This document shows positions 1-7,277 of a stretch of 8,795 nt of DNA, piece after piece. The position numbers and the translations under genes were made by a program. A model generated the notes under the pieces. It saw only the letters and a list, made by a program, of their open reading frames with translations, was not told where the DNA came from and searched no databases. Source of the stretch: Verrucomicrobiales bacterium (GTDB taxonomy: Bacteria > Verrucomicrobiota > Verrucomicrobiia > Verrucomicrobiales > Akkermansiaceae); the NCBI GenBank assembly GCA_002729295.1, contig PBTU01000025.1:10440-19234 (forward strand). Reading direction: 5' to 3'. Position 1 is the first letter of the stretch. Every line of letters starts with the position of its first letter.

Positions 1-1259
1 TCCTTGTTGTTCGGCTCGGGCTGGATCTCCGCTCGAAATAGAAATCGCGGCGAAGCCAACACCGCCGTCATGGCATGCTTGATTCCATCTTCAAAAGTGC
101 GTCCAGGAGAACCATCGACTTTCATCGCCATCTTCACCAAGCGAGCCACCGTTCCACTATCGAGTGGACGCCGGAAAGCCCGGCTCACGAAGCTCCTCAT
201 AATTTTACGGGCATACAATTCACGATCCCGCATCTCCTTTGGAGCCGGACCGTCCACCATGATCATTTTATATCCCTTGGGAGGCTCTTTGAAACTACCA
301 TCCAGAGGGCCCTTGATTCTCACGACCTTCACAACCAAGCCCTGCTCCCCCTGATTCTCGCCCGGAGGTTTTTTGGCAATCAATTTCACCTCAAGATGAT
401 TCTCTCCCTTCTTCAATTTCGTCTTCGAGCCCAAACGGATATAGTCCCGCTGATCCCAGCCCAAGGCCCGTTGGGAAACCTTTTTCCCATTAATAAAGAA
501 TTCAAGGTAGGCGCTCTGATCCGTTGCCTCATCCGCGCCGCGAATCGCAAAATCGAAACTCACATCGTAATACCCCTGCGCCGGAGCTGAAATCTTCGCC
601 TCCGCTGAGCGGGATGTTTTAAAAGGCAGCCAACTTCCGCGTTGCTTGCCATCATCAACCAAGCGGAATTGGCTCCCTTGCACTTCCCGAACCGGCATCG
701 CAGTCGCCGCTCCTCTCGGAAGAGCCATCTCAACGATGCTTGATGCCGCCTCGATATACTTCTCCATGTGCAAAGGAGAGATCGTCAGCACTTCGCCAAT
801 CGTATCGAAACCGTACCCGGTATCATCAGCCGGAAAATTATCCCAAGTGGCATACTCCACTCCAAGGAGATCTTTAATGGCGTAATAATATTCTATACGA
901 TTCAGCCGCCGAATCGTCACCCGCCCCGGGTCCGGATTCTTAGGGTCCAATTTAAAAACCTCTCTCTCAATCCAGGTGAGTAATTGCTTCTTCTCCTCAA
1001 CTTCCAGCTGATCCTGTTCGGAGGGCGGCATAATTTGCGAACGCACATTCCGCCAAATCGCCATCCAATGATCCACGTCGTTGAGGTGTTTAGTGATATC
1101 CCTGTATTCATCCATCGAGAACTCCCCCTTCGCTCTCCCGTCTCCATGACAATCAATACAATAGGCATCCAGCAAAGGTTCGATCTCCTTTTCAAAACTC
1201 AACTTGGCATCGGCCCACGCCATGCCCGTTGCCAGAAAGAAGCATCCCAGAAATCTCAT
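1..1259 (-). CDS. Secreted DUF1592/PSD-type planctomycete cytochrome c protein, 3' part outside the window
   Basis: The first 419 codons of a larger protein are read from 1259 down to base 3 with no stop; family members are commonly about 700-900 residues, so roughly the second half is missing. Residues 1-16 form a signal peptide (MRFLGCFFLATGMAWA) with likely cleavage after AWA, so the protein should be exported. A c-type haem motif CIDCH lies at residues 34-38, with Met77 (in IMPPSE) a plausible distal ligand; this matches the planctomycete cytochrome C (PSCyt1-like) module. The segment from about 109 (NPDPGRVTIRRLNRIEYY) matches PSD3/DUF1587. Residues about 225-315 look like a beta-rich carbohydrate-binding-type insert, and about 345-405 (SFVSRAFRRPLD ... 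AVLASPRFLFR) match PSD5/DUF1595. DUF1592, DUF1588 and DUF1585 regions would be expected beyond the edge. The start is supported by the signal peptide and a GAAGG three bases upstream. The substrate is unknown; a role in extracellular redox or polysaccharide breakdown is only inferred. Confidence 0.9.
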   Translation of the reverse strand, partial: MRFLGCFFLATGMAWADAKLSFEKEIEPLLDAYCIDCHGDGRAKGEFSMDEYRDITKHLNDVDHWMAIWRNVRSQIMPPSEQDQLEVEEKKQLLTWIEREVFKLDPKNPDPGRVTIRRLNRIEYYYAIKDLLGVEYATWDNFPADDTGYGFDTIGEVLTISPLHMEKYIEAASSIVEMALPRGAATAMPVREVQGSQFRLVDDGKQRGSWLPFKTSRSAEAKISAPAQGYYDVSFDFAIRGADEATDQSAYLEFFINGKKVSQRALGWDQRDYIRLGSKTKLKKGENHLEVKLIAKKPPGENQGEQGLVVKVVRIKGPLDGSFKEPPKGYKMIMVDGPAPKEMRDRELYARKIMRSFVSRAFRRPLDSGTVARLVKMAMKVDGSPGRTFEDGIKHAMTAVLASPRFLFRAEIQPEPNNK

Positions 1260-1288
1260 GCGCCTTCTTTTACGCCAAGAGATACAGA

Positions 1289-1317
1289 ATTCTAATTGAT
1301 ATTTTATTTTTCGTTAA
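1289..1317 (-). promoter_or_regulatory. Candidate sigma70-type promoter for the DUF1592 gene
   Basis: On the minus strand, TTAACG (1317-1312) and TAGAAT (1294-1289) are separated by exactly 17 bases. They match the -35 and -10 consensus at 4/6 and 5/6 positions. Transcription would start near 1282, giving a leader of about 23 bases before the ATG at 1259. The whole gap 1260-1339 is much more AT-rich than the flanking genes, as expected for a divergent promoter region. Assigned by eye only. Confidence 0.4.
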
Positions 1318-1331
1318 ATTTACTCTATTAT
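1296..1331 (+). promoter_or_regulatory. Candidate nadB promoter with a very short leader
   Basis: TTGATA at 1296-1301 matches the -35 consensus at 5/6. Possible -10 elements are TTTACT (1319-1324, spacing 17, 4/6) or the better hexamer TATTAT (1326-1331, 5/6), which has no good -35 at normal spacing. Either would place transcription start within about 10 bases of the nadB ATG at 1340, so the message would be nearly leaderless. The -10 choice is uncertain. Confidence 0.3.
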
Positions 1332-1339
1332 CCCCCCAC

Positions 1340-2956
1340 ATGTCCGACTTCCTCGTCATCGGCTCTGGCATCGCCGGGCTCTCATTCGCCATCAAAGCAG
1401 CCGAACACGGAACAGTCACGGTCATCACAAAAGGAAAGCTCCTGGAATCCAATACCGCATGGGCCCAGGGGGGAATCTCCGCCGTCCTCCCGCCCGAACT
1501 CCGCGATCCCACCGACGATTGCGCGAAACACGTCGCCGACACCCTTGATGCCGGCGCCGGACTCTGCCACGAGGATATTGTGCGTATTGTCGTCGAGGAA
1601 GCCGCTGAAACGATCGAAGAACTCGTCGATTGGGGCACCGATTTCGATCACGAGGCAGAGGACCCCTCCCGCTTTTCCCTCGGAAAAGAAGGGGGACATT
1701 CACACCGACGCATCCTTCACGCTAAAGACACCACCGGACGCGAAATCGCCACCTCGCTCGCCGAGACTGCCCGCAAAACCGCAAACATCACCATTCTCGA
1801 AAACCACTACGCCATTGATCTCATCACCGCCGGCAAGCTTGGCTCGGTGACCGACGACCGCATCCTCGGGGCCTACGTCCTCGAAATCGAGACCAACGAA
1901 GTCGACACCATCACCTCGCCTCGCGTTATTCTCGCCACCGGTGGTTGCGGAAAAACCTACCTTTATACCACCAATCCGGATTCCTCGACTGGCGATGGAC
2001 TCGCCATGAGCTGGCGCGCCGGAGCGTCCATTGCCAATATGGAATTCATTCAATTCCATCCCACTTGTTTCTACAACCCGGCCGCCTCCGGCCCCGAAGC
2101 GCGTTCCTTCCTCGTCTCCGAAGCCGTGCGCGGCGAAGGTGCCATTCTCGTCAACGGCGAAGGCGTCGAGTTTGTCAAAGAACATGACCCGCGCGGCTCA
2201 CTTGCCCCCCGCGATATCGTCGCCCGCGCCATCGACACCGAAATCAAACGCACCGGTGCACCCTGCGTCTTCCTCGACGTCTCCCCACTCGGCGATCACT
2301 TCACCGAGCGCTTCCCATTCATTCACGAAACTCTCCTTTCTTACGGACATAACGCCCTGGAGAAACCCATCCCGGTCGTCCCCGCCGCGCACTACCAGTG
2401 CGGCGGCGTCGTGACCGACATGAATGCCAAAACCACCATTCGCGGTCTCTACGCCGTCGGCGAAGTCGCATTCACTGGTCTGCACGGAGCCAACCGACTC
2501 GCTTCTAACAGCCTACTTGAAGGCAACGTCATGGCCCGGCGTGCTCTCGCCGAAATCATGCGTCTCTACCCTCCCGGAAAAGAGATCCCCAACGCACCCG
2601 AAATTCCAATATGGGAAAGTGGCAACGCCGCCCCACCCGATGAGCTAGTCAACATCTACCACGCCTGGGACGAGCTCCGCCGTACCATGCAGGACTACGT
2701 TTCCATCGTCCGCACCGACAACCGCCTGCGTCGTGCCGCCTATCGCTTAAAAAACCTCGGTCGCGAGGTGAAGGAATTCTACTGGGGGCACACCGTCACT
2801 CCCGATATTCTCGAGCTGCGTAACCTTGTTGCCACCGCCTCCATCATTATCGACTCCGCCCAACTCCGGAAAGAGTCACGCGGGTCCCACCACACCCTCG
2901 ACTACCCAAACACCGAATCACGCTTCGATAGCGACACCGTCATACGGAGATTCTGA
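1340..2956 (+). CDS. nadB: L-aspartate oxidase NadB
   Basis: A 538-residue FAD enzyme that oxidises L-aspartate to iminoaspartate, the first step of de novo NAD synthesis, passing its product to quinolinate synthase NadA. The length is close to E. coli NadB (540). Visible hallmarks are the N-terminal dinucleotide motif GSGIAG (8-13), NTAWAQGG (38-45), EGGHSHRR (118-124, with the active-site Glu), the histidine in FHPT (240), EAVRGEGA (261-268, with the catalytic-type Arg264), LAPRDIVARA (289-297), His351 in the AAHYQCGG segment, and GLHGANRLASNSLLE (380-394, with Arg386). The C-terminal helical domain ends with RGSHHTLDYP, typical of NadB. The start at 1340 was chosen because MSDFLVIGSG begins right at the FAD fold; an in-frame ATG 111 bases upstream would add a non-homologous tail and run through the promoter region. 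No Shine-Dalgarno motif precedes it. nadA and nadC are not in the window. Confidence 0.96.
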   Translation: MSDFLVIGSGIAGLSFAIKAAEHGTVTVITKGKLLESNTAWAQGGISAVLPPELRDPTDDCAKHVADTLDAGAGLCHEDIVRIVVEEAAETIEELVDWGTDFDHEAEDPSRFSLGKEGGHSHRRILHAKDTTGREIATSLAETARKTANITILENHYAIDLITAGKLGSVTDDRILGAYVLEIETNEVDTITSPRVILATGGCGKTYLYTTNPDSSTGDGLAMSWRAGASIANMEFIQFHPTCFYNPAASGPEARSFLVSEAVRGEGAILVNGEGVEFVKEHDPRGSLAPRDIVARAIDTEIKRTGAPCVFLDVSPLGDHFTERFPFIHETLLSYGHNALEKPIPVVPAAHYQCGGVVTDMNAKTTIRGLYAVGEVAFTGLHGANRLASNSLLEGNVMARRALAEIMRLYPPGKEIPNAPEIPIWESGNAAPPDELVNIYHAWDELRRTMQDYVSIVRTDNRLRRAAYRLKNLGREVKEFYWGHTVTPDILELRNLVATASIIIDSAQLRKESRGSHHTLDYPNTESRFDSDTVIRRF

Positions 2957-3010
2957 GAAGAGCCCCAAAAGCCTCTCCTTAACCCACATTCAGCCCATCG
3001 GGAGCAAACC

Positions 3011-3038
3011 GTCGTTCGTCACGGCAGTGATGAACGAC
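3011..3038 (+). terminator. Strong hairpin downstream of nadB, possible terminator or 3'-end stabiliser
   Basis: GTCGTTCGTCAC (3011-3022) and GTGATGAACGAC (3027-3038) form a 12-bp stem with one G-U wobble around a GGCA loop. It lies 54 bases after the nadB stop and 177 bases before mobA. No T-run follows, so it is not a classical intrinsic terminator; it may block 3' exonucleases or mark the end of the nadB transcript. The rest of the gap 2957-3215 shows no supportable gene. Confidence 0.4.
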
Positions 3039-3204
3039 CTCCCATATGTATACCATGATCCCCCACAACTAAAATTCTCCGGACAAGCTTCGTCAGCACC
3101 TTCTCCTCTTTTGCCGAAAGTATTTTTTATCCCAAAAAATTAGCAATCTCTCGACCTTGTCCCACAGTGACCCCAAGCTCCCGCCCAAAATCGACGACAT
3201 TCTC

Positions 3205-3209
3205 AAGGA
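3205..3209 (+). promoter_or_regulatory. Ribosome binding site of the mobA-moaD fusion
   Basis: AAGGA six bases before the ATG at 3216. It is notable because nadB and the suf genes have no comparable motif, and it fixes the start of the fusion gene at 3216. Confidence 0.6.
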
Positions 3210-3215
3210 CCAATC

Positions 3216-4025
3216 ATGAAAGCGCTCATTCTCACCGGCGGGAAATCCTCCCGCATGGGAACCGACAAGTCCCAACTGGAAATTGGCGACGTCACCTTGC
3301 TTGAGCGGACTATTGGCCTCATCAAGCCCCTCACCGAAAGCATCTACATCTCGGTCGCCCACGATGACACCAAACAGCATCCCCTCCCCACAATCAGAGA
3401 TCTTGAGCCCTCTCCCGGTCCCCTCGGTGGCCTCCATGCAGCCTTCGCCCACGACCCGGATTCAACCTGGTTCCTAATCGCCTGCGATCTTCCGAAACTT
3501 TCCCCGGAAGACCTGTCCCAACTCTTTCAAAGTCAGGGAAAAGACGTCACCTGCTTCCTGAATCCCCTCGATGACCACCCGGAGCCACTCTGTGCCCTCT
3601 ATGCTCCCTCGGCATCCACGACTCTCAATAAAGTCATCTCGGAAAATCGTCGCTGTGCCCGAAGATTCATTCGCTCTCTCGATCGCGTGGAGCTTAGGCC
3701 CTCGGAACCTCAGGCTCTCCTCAACCTCAACCGGCCCGAGCTTCTCACTGAACTGCAACTTTTGAACCAACACGGGAGCATGAAAAAAACTATCACCATC
3801 GAGTATTTTGCCAAGCTTTCCCAAGAAGCCAAAACCACCCGCGAGGAACTCACTACCACCGCCGCCACTCTGGCAGGCCTCTGGGAAGAAGTTCGTCTGC
3901 GCCACCACTTCACCATCGACTTGCCCCACATCAAGGTAGCCGTCGACGACGAATTCTCAAACTGGGAAACGCCGCTCAAAAATCATGACACCATCGCCTT
4001 CATGCCTCCCTTCGCGGGTGGATAA
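3216..4025 (+). CDS. MobA-MoaD fusion: molybdenum cofactor guanylyltransferase plus molybdopterin synthase small subunit
   Basis: A 269-residue two-domain cytosolic protein of molybdenum cofactor synthesis. Residues 1 to about 185 are MobA-like: the nucleotide-binding signature LTGGKSSRMGTDK (6-18), GPLGGLHAA, ACDLPKLS, EPLCALY and a terminal NLNRPELL matching the usual NxNxPE end of MobA. MobA attaches GMP to molybdopterin to make the guanine dinucleotide cofactor. Residues 189-269 are a complete MoaD of about 81 residues with the ubiquitin-like fold, ending in MPPFAGG; the terminal Gly-Gly is the site of adenylation and thiocarboxylation, so the fused form keeps a free, usable tail. There is no stop between the domains, and the linker is only a few residues. 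Residue 189 is itself Met (3780-3782), so a separate MoaD by internal initiation is possible, though GGGAG ends only one base before it. moaE follows directly. Fusion of these two activities is not a standard architecture known to me. Confidence 0.9.
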   Translation: MKALILTGGKSSRMGTDKSQLEIGDVTLLERTIGLIKPLTESIYISVAHDDTKQHPLPTIRDLEPSPGPLGGLHAAFAHDPDSTWFLIACDLPKLSPEDLSQLFQSQGKDVTCFLNPLDDHPEPLCALYAPSASTTLNKVISENRRCARRFIRSLDRVELRPSEPQALLNLNRPELLTELQLLNQHGSMKKTITIEYFAKLSQEAKTTREELTTTAATLAGLWEEVRLRHHFTIDLPHIKVAVDDEFSNWETPLKNHDTIAFMPPFAGG

Positions 4026-4461
4026 ATTCTCCATCCAGGAGACCGCCATCGATCTCACCGCCCTAAGAAAGGAAATGGAGGACCCCACATGCGGAGCCAT
4101 CGTTTCCTTCGAGGGACTAGTACGCAATCACCATGAGGGACGGGATGTTACCGCTCTCAACTACACCCACCACCCTCTCATGGCCGAAAAAGAGGGGCAA
4201 AGAATCCTCGAAAAAACGCTCGAAAAATTCCCCATCACCCACGCCCTGGCAGTCCACCGGATTGGAGATCTGGAGATCGGCGACATCGCCGTCGTCACCT
4301 TGACCGCCTCCGCTCATCGCGAAGCCGCTTTTGAAGCGAACCGCTACCTCATCGACCTCATCAAACATCAGGTCCCCATCTGGAAATTCGAGACTTATGC
4401 CGACGGTGAGCAGGAGTGGACGGAACCTTGCCAAGGCTGCCAAAACTCACCCAATCACTGA
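4018..4461 (+). CDS. moaE: Molybdopterin synthase catalytic subunit MoaE
   Basis: The large subunit of molybdopterin synthase; with thiocarboxylated MoaD it inserts the two dithiolene sulfurs into cyclic pyranopterin monophosphate. From the GTG at 4018 it has 147 residues, near the 150 of E. coli MoaE. Family hallmarks are GAIVSFEGLVRNHH (26-39, Arg36), VHRIGDLEIGD (79-89), SAHREAAFEA (98-107) and LIKHQVPIWKFE (114-125) with the two conserved catalytic-type lysines K116 and K123. The C-terminus carries CQGC (138-141). The GTG start overlaps the end of the preceding gene by 8 bases (GTGGATAA), a usual arrangement for translational coupling, and places the conserved core at the same distance from the N-terminus as in E. 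coli. An in-frame ATG at 3985 would add 11 residues and overlap 41 bases; neither has a clear Shine-Dalgarno motif. Its partner MoaD is in the fusion just upstream. Confidence 0.93.
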   Translation: MDKFSIQETAIDLTALRKEMEDPTCGAIVSFEGLVRNHHEGRDVTALNYTHHPLMAEKEGQRILEKTLEKFPITHALAVHRIGDLEIGDIAVVTLTASAHREAAFEANRYLIDLIKHQVPIWKFETYADGEQEWTEPCQGCQNSPNH

Positions 4462-4629
4462 TTGCAACGTAGTTCAGTCCCAATGACAAACATCCTTGGG
4501 GAAAAATAGCCATGAGTGATAAATCAAGGCTGGTTGTTTTGAGACGGCCGAACCGGCAAGGACTTCCCTAAAAACCACCGCTTGGCCACCGCGAGGAAAC
4601 ATTCAAACGCCTTAATCCATACAAGCCCC
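4462..4629. other. Convergent gap between moaE and sufD
   Basis: A 168-base stretch where the molybdenum cofactor genes and the suf operon meet tail to tail. Only short inverted repeats are visible, such as CAATC/GATTG spanning the moaE stop and GCCG/CGGC near 4545, without T-runs, so no convincing terminator is called. On the minus strand one frame stays open from the sufD stop to a TGA at 4524-4526 and reads as an aromatic and basic peptide ending RPSQNNQP; it has no start of its own here and may be a relic or a dispersed repeat. Confidence 0.4.
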
Positions 4630-5814
4630 TTATTCAATCGCCGCAAACTTGCGGGCGACGACTTCGATGGCGAGAGTCTCAAGCTGCTCGTCTTCGAGCT
4701 TTTCAATGGCTTCGATGGAGAAGCCCTGGGCAACGAGATTTCGGGCTGACTTAGAATCAATACCGCGGGCCTGAAGATAGAAGATTTCTTCGTCACTCAC
4801 GCGAGCGCTGGTGCTACCATGGGAGCATTTGACGTCGTCAGCATTGATCTCGAGTCCGGGCATGGAGTTGGCCTCGCACTCGTTGGTCATCATGAGATTG
4901 CGACAAGTTTGATAGGCGTCGGTTCCGTGTGCCCCGTCGTCGACGAAGATTAGGCCGGAGAAGATAGTCTTGGCTTTGCCAAAGAGCGTATTTTTGAACA
5001 GAAGATCCGAGTAAGTATCACGGGCTCCGTGATGCTGAAAAGTCCGCTGATCATATTCCTGACCCGTAGTCGGAACTGCGACGGAAAGAATCTCGGAGCG
5101 GGCTTCCATGCCATCAACCGTGGAATAGGTTTCTTCGCGCACCCACCTGGCTCCGGTGTGAATGACAGCCTGCTTTGCATGCGCGAGTGCTTCGAGGCGT
5201 GAGTCGGCGAGGCGTATCAGCTTGCTGATCGCATTAAGCTCCTGGGTCACGAGGTAGGTCACCTTGGCGCCTTCGCCTGCAATGAGCTCAGCGCCACACA
5301 GAACGGTCGCAGCATCGGAATCATTGACCGAGATGAACCGCTCGACCACACGAACCTTCGCGCCATCGTCAGCGATGATAACAACCGTGGGAGTGAGGAG
5401 TCCCTCGCCTGAGACGAAATGAACGATTTCAATGTCAGCTCTCGCATCGGTCTTGATAACAATCCCGTGCGAGGACTGAGCCCGATGCAGGGCGGAAAGC
5501 TTTGGCGAGCCCAAGCGAGATTCGGTTTGCGGAAGCAGCTCCGGAACTTCAGCAAGCAGCTGGACCGAGTCAGCCGAACCGGAAATCAATTCGGCATTGT
5601 GGAAAACGAAGCGTTGCATTCCCTCGAGCGCCTCAGGAAGCTCCGCTCCCATTCCTGCACCAACAGGTTCCAAATTGGAGAGATTGCCTTCTTTCCAGGA
5701 GCCAAAGCGCCAATTTTCCTCGGTGCGAGCGGGCCAATCGAGAGACTCGTATTTCGCGAGCGCTTCAGCGCGGATTGCGTTAAGAGCAGATGGTGATGTC
5801 ATCGTGGCGGACAT
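4630..5814 (-). CDS. sufD: Fe-S cluster assembly protein SufD
   Basis: A 394-residue subunit of the SufBC2D complex, the cytosolic scaffold on which new Fe-S clusters are built; SufD pairs with SufB through a shared beta-helix core. The N-terminus holds SLDWPARTEENWRFGSW (24-40), typical of SufD. The C-terminal core carries MPGLEINADDVKCSHGST (318-335): H332 in KCSH corresponds to the histidine of E. coli SufD implicated in cluster assembly at the SufB-SufD interface. The end has the usual helical tail (IFYLQARGIDSKSARNLVAQGF region). It is the last gene of the regulator-sufC-sufB-sufD operon, starting 30 bases after sufB. Two in-frame ATGs exist (5814 and 5802, residues 1 and 5); the first is used because nothing favours the second, and no Shine-Dalgarno motif precedes either. 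SufD is less conserved than SufB, but the context makes the call firm. No sufS follows. Confidence 0.95.
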   Translation of the reverse strand: MSATMTSPSALNAIRAEALAKYESLDWPARTEENWRFGSWKEGNLSNLEPVGAGMGAELPEALEGMQRFVFHNAELISGSADSVQLLAEVPELLPQTESRLGSPKLSALHRAQSSHGIVIKTDARADIEIVHFVSGEGLLTPTVVIIADDGAKVRVVERFISVNDSDAATVLCGAELIAGEGAKVTYLVTQELNAISKLIRLADSRLEALAHAKQAVIHTGARWVREETYSTVDGMEARSEILSVAVPTTGQEYDQRTFQHHGARDTYSDLLFKNTLFGKAKTIFSGLIFVDDGAHGTDAYQTCRNLMMTNECEANSMPGLEINADDVKCSHGSTSARVSDEEIFYLQARGIDSKSARNLVAQGFSIEAIEKLEDEQLETLAIEVVARKFAAIE

Positions 5815-5844
5815 TAAATAGAAAGTGTTCTGTTGAAAATTGGC

Positions 5845-7266
5845 TTAACCGACCGAGCCTTCCATCTCGAGATCGATGAGGCGTTTGAGTTCGACGGAAT
5901 ACTCCATCGGGAATTCCTGCACGAGGTCATTAATGAATCCGTTCACCGCGAGAGACATCGCCTGGGCCTCGTTCAAGCCACGCTGCTGCATGTAGAAGAG
6001 CATTTCCTGACTGACTTGGCTGACACTCGCTTCGTGCTGGGTCACGTGTTGATTCCCTTTCACCGTAATCGCGGGATAGGTATCAGTACGACTCTTGGGA
6101 TTAATCAGCAGAGCATCACACTCGGTGTTATTCTTGCAGCCCTTGAGATGCTTGGGAATGTGAACCTGGCCACGATATGTCGAACGACCTTCACCCACCG
6201 AGATCGATTTGGAAACCACGTTCGAAGTCGTGTTGTTGGCAGCGTGAATCATTTTTGCACCCGTGTCCTGATGCTGGTTATCGTTTGCGAGAGCGATGGA
6301 AATGACTTCTCCGCGAGCCCGTTCCCCTTTCATCACCACACCAGGGTATTTCATGGTAAGACGTGAGCCGATGTTGCAATCGATCCAGCGAATCTCGGCA
6401 TCTTCATGTGCGAGACCACGCTTGGTTACGAGGTTGTATACGTTCGACGACCAATTCTGCACGGTGACGTATTGAATCTTGGCACCCTTCATCGCCACCA
6501 GTTCCACGACTGCGGAGTGCAGCGTGGCGGTTTCGAATTTAGGAGCGGTGCAGCCTTCCATATACATCACTTCCGATCCTTCGTCGGCGATGATGAGCGT
6601 GCGCTCAAACTGTCCGAAGTTTTCGGAATTGATCCGGAAGTAAGCCTGCAGCGGGTGCTTCACCTTAACCCCCTTGGGGATGTAGATAAACGAACCACCG
6701 GACATCACTGCGGAATTGAGCGCCGAGAATTTGTTGTCGCCAGTCGGGATGACCTTGCCAAACCAGGGGCGAAAAATTTCCTCGTGCTCTTTCAATCCCT
6801 CAGAACAGGTCACGAAGATGACACCCTCTTCAGCGAGCGCCTCCTTCACATTGGAATATGCTGCTTCCGAGTCATACTGGGCTTCCACTCCGGCGAGAAA
6901 CGCGCGCTCCTGCTCGGGCACTCCCAGCCGGTCGAAGGTTTCGAGAACCTCGGGAGGGACTTCGTCCCACGAACGCTTGGGCTTGGCACCATCCGAGAGA
7001 TAATAACGAATGCCATCAAAATCGATATTGTTGAGATCCTCGGTCGCCCAGTTGGTGGGCATGGGCTTGGATTCGAAAACCTCTAAAGCGCGATGCCGAA
7101 AGTCATTCACCCACTGGGGCTCATCCTTCACCTTGGAGATATAATCAATGGTATCTTTGGTGAGACCGTATCCGGCATCAAACTTGTGTTTCTCGGGGAA
7201 CGAGAAGTTTCCGATATCATCCTTTTCGAGGGCGACCTGCTGGACGGTGGCGGTTTCTGAAGTCAT
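5845..7266 (-). CDS. sufB: Fe-S cluster assembly scaffold protein SufB
   Basis: A 473-residue scaffold subunit of SufBC2D and the component on which the nascent cluster forms. Family hallmarks are abundant: PKRSWDEVP (96-104), SGGSFIYIPKGVKVKHPLQAYFRIN (189-213), MYMEGCTAP (234-242), the core DNQHQDTGAKMIH (329-341) and NTECDALLINP (380-390). C383 matches the catalytic cysteine of E. coli SufB (Cys405), and C239 sits in the EGCTAP segment that corresponds to the sulfur-accepting Cys254. H411-E412 in HEASVSQ match the histidine-glutamate pair proposed as cluster ligands. Length is close to the family norm of about 470-495. It begins 11 bases after the sufC stop and is followed by sufD after 30 bases. 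The upstream sequence is AT-rich with no Shine-Dalgarno motif. Confidence 0.98.
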   Translation of the reverse strand: MTSETATVQQVALEKDDIGNFSFPEKHKFDAGYGLTKDTIDYISKVKDEPQWVNDFRHRALEVFESKPMPTNWATEDLNNIDFDGIRYYLSDGAKPKRSWDEVPPEVLETFDRLGVPEQERAFLAGVEAQYDSEAAYSNVKEALAEEGVIFVTCSEGLKEHEEIFRPWFGKVIPTGDNKFSALNSAVMSGGSFIYIPKGVKVKHPLQAYFRINSENFGQFERTLIIADEGSEVMYMEGCTAPKFETATLHSAVVELVAMKGAKIQYVTVQNWSSNVYNLVTKRGLAHEDAEIRWIDCNIGSRLTMKYPGVVMKGERARGEVISIALANDNQHQDTGAKMIHAANNTTSNVVSKSISVGEGRSTYRGQVHIPKHLKGCKNNTECDALLINPKSRTDTYPAITVKGNQHVTQHEASVSQVSQEMLFYMQQRGLNEAQAMSLAVNGFINDLVQEFPMEYSVELKRLIDLEMEGSVG

Positions 7267-7277
7267 GACAAAATAAA

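Noticed and set aside
1229..1339. Upstream in-frame ATG that would lengthen NadB by 37 residues
   Set aside because: The extension has no resemblance to NadB, overlaps the start of the divergent gene and the AT-rich promoter region, and the FAD motif already begins right after the ATG at 1340.
1382..2485. Several open frames antisense to nadB
   Set aside because: They are low-complexity Gly, Asp, Arg and Ala-rich shadows of a well-conserved gene on the other strand.
3122..3140. ATTTTTT/AAAAAAT hairpin as a terminator before mobA
   Set aside because: A seven-pair stem of only A-T pairs is too weak; it is more likely an AT-rich upstream region of mobA.
3985..4017. ATG at 3985 as the moaE start
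   Set aside because: It would overlap the MoaD coding end by 41 bases, including the essential Gly-Gly codons, and add 11 residues not needed by the family; the GTG at 4018 gives an 8-base overlap. The choice is not certain.
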